From Perognathus longimembris pacificus (taxonomy: Eukaryota > Chordata > Mammalia > Rodentia > Heteromyidae): a stretch of DNA of 64,000 bases. Position 1 is the stretch's first letter; each line of letters opens with the position of its first letter. The position numbers and the translations under genes are program-made. The DNA lies in assembly GCF_023159225.1 (NCBI RefSeq), contig NC_063161.1, positions 77,414,267 to 77,478,266 of the forward strand, given 5' to 3'. The notes under the pieces were generated by a model, which was not told the origin of the DNA, made no database searches, and saw only the letters and a list, made by a program, of their open reading frames with translations. Of the stretch, positions 47,735 through 58,145 are shown in pieces.

Positions 47735-48073
47735 AATGTGTACATATATATGGAAAGTCTTAAGAGAATTCATATTCTTTGGCCTGAAATTATATTGCTA
47801 TCAATATATCTTTACTTAAAATATGAATATATCCATGTGTAAAATAATGATTACTCCTACACTGTGATAGGAAAAATTAGGGGCAATAAAAATATTGAAG
47901 AATAGGAATTGTTATGCATTATGTTTTATCTGCTTTAGAGAATACTGTAAAATAATGAAATTAATATTTTCAAAAATATCTAGTGGCATAAAGACAGTTA
48001 AGATAATGTTCTTTGGGGAAAATAATTTATGCCATTTTTCTATTACAAAATTTGGAATATATTTGGGTATATA

Positions 48074-48479
48074 CTTGGATAGATAGATAGATAGATGAAT
48101 TCCTGAGTATATTGGAAGATAGATGTATGTATGGATAAGAGAATGGATGTATGGATGAGTGGGTGAACATATGAATGAATGAATGAATGAATGAATGAAT
48201 GAAGAAAATGATGGGAAGTCTAATGGAAGGATGAGTGAATGGATAAATGAATGAACAAGAAGATGTTGAATAATAGGATGGATGGATGAGTGGATAAGAA
48301 GGTGGATGAATGATGAGTGCATGAATGATTGACTGACTGAATGAATGAGTGGACAGGAAGATACACAAAGGAGAATGGATGGATGAATGAGTGAATGAAT
48401 GGACAAGAAGATGATGGATAGGAGGATGGATGGATGGATGAATGAATGGGTAAATGAGTGGACAGGAAGGTAGGTAGAT

Positions 48480-48522
<43 letters not shown>

Positions 48523-48885
48523 GAAGATAGATGATGAGTGGGAGTATGGATAGATGATGGTGGATATATGAATGAATGAATGAATGGATTGACAATAAGA
48601 TAATGGGTAAGAGGATAGATGGGGGCTGGGAATATGGCCTAGTGGCAAGAATGCTTGCCTCTTATACATGAAGCCCTGGGTTCGATTCCCCAGCACCACA
48701 TATATAGAAAACAGCCAGAAGTGGCGCTGTGGCTCAAGTGGCAGAGTGCTAGCCTTGAGCAAAAAGAAGCAAGGGACAGTGCTCAGGCCCTGAGTCCAAG
48801 GCCCAGGACTGGCAAAAAACAAACAAACAAAAAAGAGGATAGATGGACGGTGGATGGGTGGGTGGACAGATGAATGGATGGCAAA
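48074..48885. repeat. Compound GATA / TGAA / GATG satellite-like array
   Basis: Over ~600 bp (excluding the inserted SINE) nearly every base belongs to four-base units: GATA (48079-48096 and a pure block at 48480-48522), TGAA (48172-48201, 48572-48590) and GATG/GGAT/GAGT variants. Units mutate into one another, so it grew from one tetranucleotide. Ile/His/Ser-rich open frames on the minus strand (up to 200 codons) are artefacts. Confidence 0.95.
48623..48832 (+). repeat. IDL-Geo SINE inside the tetranucleotide array
   Basis: Full-length dimer starting GGCTGGGAATATGGCCTAGT. AAGAGGATAGATGG flanks it at 48609-48622 and 48833-48846, so it inserted into the pre-existing array. Confidence 0.95.
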
Positions 48886-50514
48886 TGGTATTAATGGTGG
48901 TCATTCATGAATAGACTTAAAAGTTGTTTTTTACTTTAAAAATTTCCTTAGCTTCTGAGAGTTCTAAGAATACATATTACTTTACAATAAATAACTAAGC
49001 CATATGTGATGTTATGGTTTAGTGTGGGGATGATGCTAGCACCTGTCTTCACCCAGATAAAGCTAAGCAGATGTTTTCTAACTCATGCTGAGTGATGTTT
49101 GCAATTCTTAGGCATGCTGCCCTTTCCTGCCCTGTCCTTCCTCTCTCCTTCCTCTGCCCTCTTCTCTCAGAGAACACTACAACTGGCCCAGCCTCTGACT
49201 CAGCTAGCTTCATTCTGGGGCTGACAGTGGCACCAAAGAACATTTGAAGAACACAATCACAGACTTTTGGAGATGGACCGAGCCTTAGAAACCACTGAGC
49301 CCAGTGTAGTTATTTATCCTGATATCAGCTGGAAAAATAAGAAATGTACAGCAGAAAATCCCAGTTTGCCATAATAAGCTATTATGGATCTCTCAACCAT
49401 GAAGTTTCCTGAATCACTTTTGAAACTATTTGTATTTTCAAACCTTTCCAATTTTCACAAATCTGCTGCCCATGGTGTGAGTCTCAGGCTCTGGGAGTAG
49501 AAGGAATGGATTGAATGTGGAAGCCATCTGTGATGGTTCTAGACTAAGGTCCACACAGGGTATAAACATGGAGATCACTACCCATTATTGTGACAGACTG
49601 GCTGTTGCTGGAACAACATGTTCAAATCTTGCTGGTACCAGCAAGAGGCACAGCTATAACCTAGAAAGAGAAAAACAGGCTGAGGTTCCACAATCCCTTT
49701 TCAGAGCACACACTGAACAGCCTAAGGGTCTCTTACTAGGCTCCACCTCCTAAAAGGTTCCACTGACTCCCAGGAATGTCATGCTGGAGGGTAGGGGCAG
49801 GGAGCATGTCTTTACCACAATCACACATGTGGTGCTTAAAGGCCAAATTATAGCAAGAGTCAAAGTAACCTCTAGTAATAAAAACCATATCCATGGCTGA
49901 TGAGGAGGATGTTGGTGATTGTATGGATGTAGAACAAAGGATATGTTGAATCTGTTGACAATGATGATAGTTACCTGGTGCATGCATTTGTCACCACTGT
50001 ATACAGGTGCATCAAATTGTACATCAATTTTACCAAGGCAATGTTGATGTTCAAAAACTGCCAAGATTCATACCCTGAAAGATTCAAAACACTTTTATTC
50101 ATTTTAAATAATGTTAAGTGTTCCTTAGTCATCAAAGGTGACCTCTTTCTGATATTTTGTAGCCTGGTGAATAGAGTCCTCCCTATCCATCTTCTCCACA
50201 CCTCCTAAGGAGTCTCAAGTGTAACTCTTGTCCTCTTTCCTGACAGTAGAGACCTGCCTCCCAGTAGAGGTTCCTCCTCCCTGCTCCATCATAGCAGGTC
50301 AGGAACTGTTTCTACCTCTGTATATCTGTCTTGAGGTCCACAGAATCTATCTGCACCCCAGGCATGCATCCCATAATACAGTACATATCACATTCCTGTT
50401 ATGTAAGCTGTATCACGTGCTTCTGAAGACCTCACAGTGCATGATACAAATATTAAACAGATTGTGTCAACCTGCTTTCCATACAAGTCCAAGTACAGAA
50501 GAGGTCTTTAAGTC
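48886..50514. other. Non-coding DNA, no gene recognised
   Basis: Only short frames are present, including a 104-codon minus-strand frame (49750-50064) and a 76-codon plus frame (49978-50208) in the same stretch. Neither matches a family I know. Some old repeat sequence is probable but not nameable by eye. Confidence 0.4.
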
Positions 50515-50718
50515 AGGCTCTAGTGGCTCATGCCTGTAATCCTAGCTACCTGAGAGACTGAGAGCAAAAGAATCATAGGTTCAAGGCCAGCATATGAAGA
50601 AAAAGTTCACAAGACCCTGTGTCAAAAATAAAAAGCTAGAAGTGTGGGTCAGTGGCACCTGCATAGCATGTGTAAAGCCCTGAGTTGAAATCCCAGTACC
50701 ATTTAAAAAAAAAAAAGA
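50515..50718 (+). repeat. B1-ID composite SINE
   Basis: GGCTCTAGTGGCTCATGCCT, 'ccctgtgtcaaaa', then an ID half GTGGGTCAGTGGCACCTGCA to GAGTTGAAATCCCAGTACC and an A tail. Confidence 0.8.
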
Positions 50719-50810
50719 AAGAAAGCCTGTGAGTTGAATCTTAAAGGATGCAAGTAATTCCAGGAGATGGTGATTTCAGTAAAGGACAAAAGGATGTTTA
50801 AAAGCAAGTT

Positions 50811-50942
50811 AGCCAACCATGGTGGCACATGCCTGTAATCCCATCATTCAGGAAGCTAAGGCAGGAGGATCACCAGTTCAAGGTCAACCTGAGCTACAAA
50901 GGGACACCTTGATCCCACAAAAATAAGGATTAGTACTAAAAA
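50811..50942 (+). repeat. B1 SINE
   Basis: AGCCAACCATGGTGGCACAT, GCCTGTAATCCCATCATTCA, GGCAGGAGGATCACCAGTTC: a single 7SL-derived monomer. Confidence 0.85.
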
Positions 50943-51054
50943 GAAAGAAAGCACAGTTACCAATGGGGACATGGAGAGTTAAGGGGAACATTGGTAAAAC
51001 AGTGCAAGGTATGGAGACAGACAGTAGAACATGGAACATTTCATAAATCAGTGG

Positions 51055-51279
51055 GGCCAGGCACTGGTGTCTCACACCTTTAATCCTAGCTTCTCAGGAG
51101 GCTGACATCTGAGAATCTCAGTTCCAAGCCACCCCAGGCAAGAAAGTCCATGAGACTCTTATCTAGAATTAGCTACTCAGAAAAAGCTAGAAGTAGCACT
51201 GTGGCTCAAGTGGTAGAGTGCTAGCCTTAGACACAAAGAGGTCAGGCCCTGAGTTCAAGCCCCAGAACTGGCAATCAAT
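51055..51279 (+). repeat. B1-Geo SINE, full length
   Basis: GGCCAGGCACTGGTGTCTCA, CTTCTCAGGAGGCTGACATC, GAGACTCTTATCTAGAATTA linker, CACTGTGGCTCAAGTGGTAG, CCTGAGTTCAAGCCCCAGAA. It is one of the clearest copies for defining the family. Confidence 0.88.
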
Positions 51280-52187
51280 CAGACCTTTGATGGTCGGTGC
51301 CTTTCCTAAGATTGGATGTTTAATTCTCCTCTGGGCTGAGGTGTCGTAAGGACTGCCCTGTCCTTCTATCATAGCTCACATCTCCAAGTTATTTTCCCCT
51401 GCATACTCTGCCGGGGTTTTCCCCCAGTATAGTTCATTCTTCACTTTCCTGCCAGCACACTCTGCCTCAAAGGCCTCCAATGCCTGTTTCCATTGGTCTG
51501 ACCTTCCACCACCCAAGGTCACATGTGGCATCACTGACCTCACTGGGCACATTTCCTTCCAGACTATTAGCAAACTCATCTACTGGGATAATTTCCAGAA
51601 CCACTCCCTGGTCCCTACAGCTGGTGATTCCTGCCAGAGCTGCCTCTATCTCCCATCTCTCTCCATGTCATTTTTGTATCTACAGGATCAGCCCACACTG
51701 CCCACTCCACATTATGTGCACTCAAGGTTTGGAGGCAGATTTTGATGCAAAACTTGTCAAAGGCTCTTTGAACATCTAACATATTATTTCCATGTGTCTC
51801 CCCTTGACTCTGAACTGGTTTACTCCCCAAAACTGCTATCACCAGGCCTAATTTGTCCTATAATCCCCCCCCACACACACTGCCAATGATGCTTTTCTCT
51901 CAGAATCTTTCATTTCCTTTGGGGATGGAAGACTGAACTATTTGTTGTGAGCCACCATCTTACCCAGAGCAGAAGTGACATTCACTCATCTGTTCTCAGG
52001 ACCCTTGCTGGATGACCTCCCCAAGAGGCTCGTTTCTACAAGCATCCAGGGAACACTGTAAAGACAAATGATATTTTCAGAATGAAAAGGACTAAACACA
52101 CCTAGGCAATTTTTAAAATTTTTTTTCTTTTAACAGATGAGCTTTTGACCCACAAAATCTCATATGGAAATGTATTGTTCACTCAGC

Positions 52188-52190
<3 letters not shown>
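51280..52190. other. Non-coding DNA, nothing firm
   Basis: A pyrimidine-rich stretch (about 51480-51700) could be an old LINE fragment, but no diagnostic words are clear. No exon is recognised. Confidence 0.35.

Positions 52191-52191
<1 letters not shown>

Positions 52192-52239
<48 letters not shown>
52192..52239. repeat. (TG)n microsatellite
   Basis: About 23 TG units directly before a minus-strand SINE. Confidence 0.97.
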
Positions 52240-52261
52240 GTGGTTGTTGTTATGTTTTGTT

Positions 52262-52451
52262 TTGCTGGTACTGGAGCTTGAACTCAAAGCCTCATTTTTT
52301 GCTTGTCTGGTACAGTACTACATGAACCATGCCTCCACCTTGCCTTGTTGCTAGTTAGACTTTTCTTCCCTGGCTGGATGCAAATCATGATCCTCCAGTT
52401 CTAAGCCTCCCAAGTAGCTAGGATTACAGGAGTGAGCCACTGGTACCTGGC
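52262..52451 (-). repeat. B1-ID/Geo composite SINE, diverged
   Basis: In reverse: GCCAGGTACCAGTGGCTCAC, CTACTTGGGAGGCTTAGAAC, then a degraded tRNA-like half ending TTTGAGTTCAAGCTCCAGTA. Confidence 0.72.
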
Positions 52452-52454
52452 AAC

Positions 52455-52860
52455 AAGTATTTATTTGAATGTTCCCTTTTTACTGTGCCCTCTTCCAAGT
52501 TCTTAGAACCTACTAAAGCTGTCATTATATGGAGCTGGCAAGGAGTGACAAGGAGGTTAGATAAAGAAGGAGAATAGAGACAGAGCAATAAGCATAAATA
52601 AATAAATTCTATTGTATTGCCAAGGGCAATGAATATAATAGGATAAAGGAAAGTAGACCAGGGAAGATAGGACAACCCCATAGAGAAAGTGACATCTCAG
52701 CAAAGATGTAAGAGATAGGAGAACTTTAGTTGTTGAAGATTGGTGTTGGTGGAGGCATGTTCTAGATTGAAGGAACAGCTCTGTAGAGGCTTTCTGGAAG
52801 ATTCCAGAAAGAGCAGAAAGGCCACAGTGGTATAGCAGCATGAATGATGGCATGAACAAT
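52455..52860 (-). repeat. L2 LINE 3' region
   Basis: 'caagtatttatttgaatgttcc' at one end and 'gagaaagtgacatctcagcaaagatgtaagagatagg', 'ttctagattgaaggaacagc' at the other reproduce the order of the reverse-complement L2 3' region. Confidence 0.7.
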
Positions 52861-52925
52861 ATATCCAGAGGGAAGAAGATCTTCCAGGCCATGACAGGAA
52901 CTTCTACTCCATGGGAGTATATCAT

Positions 52926-53445
52926 TCAGTTTTGCATTGCTGTGCCAAAATACCTGAAAAAACAATCTGAAGGGAAGATTTTGTTGTTGTTCACATTTTC
53001 CAAGGCTTCAAACTATATGGCAGAAAAAATGGTGGGGCAGAGCAGCTCACCTCTTGGCAGCCAGGAAACAGAGAGATAGAAACAGAAATGGAGGAGGAAA
53101 AGAAGGAAGAAGAAGAGGAAAAAACAGAAAGAAAGAAAGAAAAGAAAGAAAGAGAGGGAGGGAGAGGGAGGGAGGGAGGGAGGGAGGGAGGGAGAGAGAG
53201 AGGAGGGAGGGAGGGGGGAGGGAGGGAGGATGAGTGGCTACAAACATCATGGACTCCCTTTCTCTATTATGTCATTTGGCCTCCAGATTATTCTACCCAC
53301 ATTCAGGATGGTCCTTATTCCCTAGTTACTTCTCTCTGGAAACATCCTCACAGACACACCCAGGTGTGTGCTGTATCAATCTCTTAGGCATCTCTCAATC
53401 CAATCATGTCAACCATGAAGATCAACCACCACAGAAAATCACAGC
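52926..53445 (-). mobile_element. LTR-like old retroelement sequence with GA-rich centre
   Basis: The right end read in reverse begins TGGTTGATCTTCATGGTTGA and continues 'cacacctgggtgtgtctgtgaggatgtttccagag', which is the start of a family of MaLR/ERVL-type repeats. The left end 'gttttgcattgctgtgccaaaatacctg' is the other edge of such a repeat. An all-purine tract (53085-53230) lies between. It may be two adjacent pieces and not one element. Confidence 0.55.
53085..53230. repeat. GA-rich purine tract (GAAA/GGGA)
   Basis: Nearly pure A and G on the plus strand, with GGAGGGAGGG units at 53159-53228. Confidence 0.92.
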
Positions 53446-53509
53446 CTGCAGATTTCTTCATGCAAAGGCTTTATGAGGTCATTTTAAAAGAGAGAGTCTA
53501 GGAAAGGTG

Positions 53510-53695
53510 TTCACTTTTCTTCTTGTGACACTTATTTCCCTCTGTTCTCCTCAATTGTCACTTGCATAACTGGATCATTGATCCCCCTCCCAAAATACTG
53601 GGAGTTCCTTAAAAGCTATCATGATCCCTTCATCTTTTATCCATTGCACTGGACCTGGCTCCCAATAACATTTGTTGAATGAATGCAAAAAAGCT
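53510..53695 (+). repeat. L2 LINE 3' terminus
   Basis: 'tactgggagttccttaaaagctatcatgatcccttcatctttta', 'cattgcactggacctggctcccaataacatttgttgaatgaatgc' match the forward L2 3' end. Confidence 0.75.
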
Positions 53696-53934
53696 TGACT
53701 GGTAGTAGTAGCTTAAGAAATAGAGATTTTCTTGAGTCCTTCTTTCTGCTGAAGGCCTGCCTTGAACAAGGACTGGGTCCTGCAAATGCTTCTTTTCATA
53801 AACCTTGGCATGGAAGGCTTAAGAGGCCAGGGAGGCCTTTATGAATTGTTAACCATCTGATATCTCCAGGGAAATGGCTTGTTCCTTCTGAATGATGGTC
53901 CAATTAACCAGGAGCTAGGGTTATAGCAATAGGA

Positions 53935-54070
53935 ATGTTTCTTTAATTCAAAGAACGTTTATTGCATTCCTCTTGTATATCAGATACATTTTAAGGATCA
54001 GAGATAAAGAATCAAGTCCCTGTCCTCAAAGAAGTTAGAGGAAAATACACAAAAAGAAAGAATAAATTCT
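53935..54070 (-). repeat. L2 LINE 3' fragment
   Basis: 'caaagaacgtttattgcattcctcttgtatatcagatac' and 'aagtccctgtcctcaaagaagttag' follow reverse L2. Confidence 0.65.
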
Positions 54071-54689
54071 AATATAATTGGCCCTTTCTGCTATGTTGGC
54101 TTCGTAAAAATGGTGTCACCAGAGTTTTTAAAGATCCTCTTTATGACTGTAGATTTTCTATAGAATGAAATAACCTTCTGTTAAGTCTTATAACCTTGTT
54201 AAACAAATAATTCGATCAGAAAGAAGAAAGCCCATCCAATGAGGCATTGTGTAGACAGAGGGCAGATAGATAAGCAAAGTCAGGAGCCTGAATTACAAGA
54301 TGCTCTCATGGACCATGGGCATCTCTGAGAGCTGGTGACAGGAGAGAAACTGCTGGCATGGGCTTCTGGGCCAAAAGCTACACTAAGGAGAGGGCCAGAC
54401 AGGTGGACTGGGGAAGCCTGCATGGAGACAGATGATGTGCATCTGGATGTACCCACCAAAAGAAGAGTTAGAGAATCCAGGCTGTGGGGACCCCATCCCA
54501 TTGTTATGCCCCAGGTCAAGATAACAAGAGTAGAGTGAAACAGGGACTAGCATTATTAGCGAAAGGACCAGATGGGTCCTGGTATTGATAGAAACTGTTT
54601 ATTACCCCCACCGGCCATGGGGAGGTCAGATAACTCATTCAATAGAAAGGAGGCCAAGTGGCTTCAAAGGTCAATGGCTGGAGTTTTTT
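54071..54689. other. Non-coding DNA, nothing recognised
   Basis: No gene or clear repeat family. Confidence 0.4.
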
Positions 54690-55135
54690 ATTTTTTAATT
54701 TTAAAATTTATGGGAAGCTTGAAAGAGCAATATAATGAACACACATATACCTTTCCCCTACTGCTAGTAGTTTCAGCTAACAGGGTGGTTAGCATACCAT
54801 TCTCTTCCCTCCCCCAACCTCACTCGTTTGCTGTCTCTTGCAAGCTGTTTATTATTACATCACTGCTAAATATCTTATCATGTCACTCCTGAGACTAAGG
54901 TCATTCTTCCATTTCTTTTTAAAATAAAGGACATTACTATTCATGTTTTACTGATACTATAATTCCAATGTCATGGCAAGACAAGTTTAACATTAATTCA
55001 ATCATCTGACACATTTTCTTATTTCTTTCCCCAATATTTTACTCTTTTTCACATATGCCATAATCCAATCCAGGTTTGCCTGTGGCATTTGGACATTTTG
55101 TATCATTAGCTAGAATAATTCTTCACCTTTTTTTG
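54690..55135. mobile_element. Old L1M-type LINE 3' UTR fragment
   Basis: 'aaagagcaatataatgaacacacatatacc', 'gctgtttattattacatcactgctaaatatcttatcatgtcactcc', 'aaataaaggacattac' and 'aatccaatccaggtttgcctgtggcatttgg' appear in the order seen in mammalian L1M 3' untranslated regions. Non-coding. Confidence 0.6.
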
Positions 55136-55184
55136 TCTTCTTTTTTTTTATAGCTTTGATTTTTTTTTGAATTAGAATAGCCTA

Positions 55185-55305
55185 GAACTGGGTGTGGTGC
55201 TACATGCCTGTAACCCCAGCTCCAAAGTAGGTAGAGGTAGGAGGATCTCAGTCTGAGGCTGGCCCAGAGAAAACACACAACCTTGTGTTAAAACAAGCTA
55301 AAGCA
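55185..55305 (+). repeat. B1 SINE
   Basis: CTGGGTGTGGTGCTACATGC, CTGTAACCCCAGC, GAGGATCTCAGTCTGAGGCT. Confidence 0.75.
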
Positions 55306-55540
55306 GCTCTGTGCCAGTGCTTCACACCTGTAATCCTAGCTACTCAGGAGGCTGACATCTGAGGATCACAGTTTGAAGCCAATCTCAGCAGGAAAGTCCA
55401 TAAGATTCTATATCCAATAAACTACTCAAAAAAATAAATAAATAAAAGCTGGAAGTGGTGCTGTGACTTACCTTGAGCAAAAGAAGCTCAGGAACAGCAA
55501 CTAAGCCCAGAGCATAAGCCCCAGGACCTGAAACAAGCAA
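55306..55540 (+). repeat. B1-Geo SINE
   Basis: CTGTGCCAGTGCTTCACACC, CTACTCAGGAGGCTGACATC, then a Geo half with AGCTCAGGAACAGCAACTAA; the tRNA-like A box is partly deleted. Confidence 0.8.
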
Positions 55541-55578
55541 ACAGGCAAACAACCAAACAAACAACAACCAAGGTAAAG

Positions 55579-55662
55579 CAAAAGGGCTGGAGAAGGAGAA
55601 CATAGCTCCAGTGGTAGAGCATCTGCCTAGCAAGCACAAGGACATGAGTTGTACTGCTGGCC
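55579..55662 (+). repeat. ID-type SINE
   Basis: AGGGCTGGAGAAGGAGAACA, CCAGTGGTAGAGCATCTGCC, GACATGAGTTGTACTGC. Confidence 0.7.
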
Positions 55663-56059
55663 AAAGAGAAAGAAGGAGGGTGAGAGGAGTAGTCTCAGGC
55701 CAGCAGTCCCATAAATTTCCCCTCTTTGTGGGTTTGCAGGTTATTTCCTCACAACTAGATTTAGGTTAAGCATTTTGACAAGGATACAGGGAACATGTCC
55801 TTCTCAGGCAACACATGGGCAGGTATGGGAGCACCGACCACTCATCCACTGATGACAATTGGGCCACTTGATCAAAGCTGCACAGTGAAAATTCAGTTTT
55901 CATGATGGCTGATGGGCACCATCTCACCTTTGCCTGCAGTTAGGAGATCAAGGACCTGGCCTGGACTCCTGGACTAATAAACAATAACTGTCCCAGAAAG
56001 TCATGGAGGAAAAGCAGCACCTTTCCCCCCAAATAAACAAAATAGCAATAATAATAAGT

Positions 56060-56265
56060 TACTGAAAGTTTACCGTCTATAAGGCCAATGGCTGTTTTTT
56101 ACATGGAGTATGTCACTTCATCCTCATTGTAAAATAGATATTTCTGTGCATATTTTACGGATAAGGCTCAGAGACAGGCAGCAAGATATCCAGGGTCACA
56201 CAGTAAATTAGTGAGGGAATCAAGCTTTAAACACCAGCCATCAACTTACAGATCCATGTGTTATC
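56060..56265 (-). repeat. MIR SINE
   Basis: 'attttacggataaggctcagagacaggcagcaagatatccagggtcacacagtaaattagtgaggga' is reverse MIR. Confidence 0.75.
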
Positions 56266-56269
56266 AGGA

Positions 56270-56642
56270 CCTTCTCTTAATCACAGAGCAAATTCGGCAT
56301 CTCAGGAAAGCACACACCTGCAATTCAGCTCACCAAGTTACCTGCTCCATTTAGAATAATAACACAGGTAAAAAGCAAGCATTAGAAAAAATGTGAAGAA
56401 GACATTAAAGAGGATCAGTGACTATAAAAGCAAGAGGATTACCGTAAGACAAGTCACTGGGTAAATGGAGCTGCATTATGGATTCAATTTGCTTTTGTCA
56501 AAGTATTTTGACCCCTCTGAGTTTCCATTTTCTCATTTTAGAATGAGTTACTTGTAACCCTGTGCAAAAATTGATCCCAATTTTTATAGGATTAAGACAT
56601 TTTCAGACAAAAGGCCTTCTTTTAGGAGGAAAAAAAATGATA
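56270..56642. other. Non-coding DNA
   Basis: Nothing firm. 'tttgacccctctgagtttccattttctcattttagaatgag' near 56507 is a further MIR-like phrase. Confidence 0.4.
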
Positions 56643-56825
56643 TCAGCATGGCAGTATCATGCCTCTAATGCCAGCTGATTGAGAGACATATCTAGAAGAA
56701 TCTCAAGTTCAAAGCCAGCTTATGCTACATAGCAAGACTCTGTCTCAAAGTGAAATTAGGAGAAAAGCCTGGGGACATAGCTCAGTGATAGAGCCATTGC
56801 ATAAGGCAATGGGCTCCATCTCCAG
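56643..56825 (+). repeat. B1-ID composite SINE
   Basis: 'atgcctctaatgccagctga', 'caagactctgtctcaaa', then an ID half with GGGGACATAGCTCAGTGATA and GGGCTCCATCTCCAG. Confidence 0.72.
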
Positions 56826-57164
56826 AAAAGAAAACAAAGAAAAAGATCATTAATTAAAGTAGAAACAAAAAGCAGATATTTGTTTATAACAAGAAGAGAA
56901 AGCATCCCCAGGTGAGTGACTCCTTTTCAATACTTGTCCAACAGCCCACCCATCCCTGCATGTGAGCCCAGCAGAGAGACCATGCAGACAAGAAAGCCAC
57001 CTCCCCAGAAGGGCCTGCTCCTGTCACCTGTGCCTACCAGGTCCACAAGGGCATGCAATCTCCCATTTACTGTGGGTGCCCCAGAAGACTCACTGGAGCT
57101 GGAGATGCATTTATAAGTGAGGCATTTGTTCACTTATTTCTTTGAGATTCCATCTGAAAGGGTG

Positions 57165-57345
57165 GCTGACACAAATTAAGGAACCAGCCTAGGTGCCCAT
57201 CAAGAGATAATGATAATGGATGGGATAGGAGATATCATGTTAAGCTAAATAAGACAGACGCAGAAAGACAAATATTGCCTTTTCTCTCAGAGGAAGTATC
57301 TAAATCTAAAAGACAAAAACTGGAGGTTGAATATGACTGAAGTAC
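57165..57345 (+). mobile_element. L1 LINE 3' fragment
   Basis: 'aaggaaccagcctaggtgcccatcaa', 'ataatggatgggatag', 'gatatcatgttaagctaaataagacagacgcagaaagacaaatattgcc', 'ctaaatctaaaagac' follow the end of L1 ORF2 and its 3' UTR. Internal deletions; non-coding. Confidence 0.8.
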
Positions 57346-57370
57346 ATTATATATGTGTTTGAAAATGTCT

Positions 57371-57566
57371 TTTTTTTTTTTTTTTGCCAGTCTTAGGGTT
57401 TGAACTCAGGGCCTGGGCTCTGTCCCTGAGCTACTTTTTGCTCAAGGCTAGCACTCTACCACTTGAGCCACAGTGCCACTTCTGGCTTTTTCTGTGTATG
57501 TGGTACAAACCTAAGGCTTCATGCATGCTAGGCGAGCACTCTACCACTAAGCCACATTCCCAGCCC
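57371..57566 (-). repeat. IDL-Geo SINE with 10-bp target duplication
   Basis: In reverse: GGGCTGGGAATGTGGCTTAG, the Geo monomer CACTGTGGCTCAAGTGGTAG and CCTGAGTTCAAACCCTAAGA, then an A tail of ~17. TGAAAATGTC flanks it (57360-57369 and 57567-57576). The IDL B-box region is partly deleted. Confidence 0.92.
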
Positions 57567-58040
57567 TGAAAATGTCATTTTTTTTACAATTAATAAAAAG
57601 AGAAAATAAAGAGAGATATGAAAATGATGAATACTCTCCCCCACCCCCAAAAAAGTGGTTGATTGAAGTCATGTTGAGGCACTGCATATAAGAATGCTTT
57701 AAAATAGTTTGGATCACTTAAAGGAAAAAAGAAATGTTGTCCAAACAAAAATAGAGAACCTTCTGAGGCAGTGCCAGGCATAACTGGGTGCCAAGTCTTT
57801 GTCATGTAGTTTGCAAGAGACTCTCAAACCAGACACATGAGATGAGAGAAGACCTTTCATTGATATCAAAGAGGAGGAACTTCTAGAGACTAGCAGGGAA
57901 ACCCAGCTGGGGGCTGGATTTATCTGGGCTTTGGTAGAAAACAACAGGGCCGCAATTCACACTAGCTCACGCCAAAAAAGAGCTCCTGTAAGTCAGAAGG
58001 CAAGGATGAAGACCACAAACTTCCCTAATTCCTAGGTGTG

Positions 58041-58041
58041 T

Positions 58042-58072
<31 letters not shown>

Positions 58073-58120
58073 TTCTCTCTCTCTCTCATTCTCTTTCTCA
58101 CTCTTATCTTCTCTCTCCCC
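58041..58120. repeat. (CT)n microsatellite
   Basis: CT units with scattered TTT interruptions. It lies at the 3' (tail) side of the minus-strand SINE at 58140. Confidence 0.92.
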
Positions 58121-58125
58121 TTGAC

Positions 58126-58145
58126 AGTACTTGACAGTACTTGAC
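58126..58145. repeat. Small tandem repeat of TTGACAGTAC
   Basis: Two copies of a ten-base unit, followed by a third partial one (TTGACGAG). Confidence 0.85.

Noticed and set aside
48074..48620. CRISPR-like or satellite spacer array
   Set aside because: The units are four-base slippage repeats without regular spacers, and the genome is mammalian.
48220..48822. 200-codon minus-strand frame
   Set aside because: It runs through an IDL-Geo copy and the tetranucleotide array (Ser/Ile/His repeats).
49750..50064. 104-codon minus-strand frame as an exon or retrogene
   Set aside because: It has a possible GTAACT donor inside, but no homology I can name, no A tail and no target duplication.
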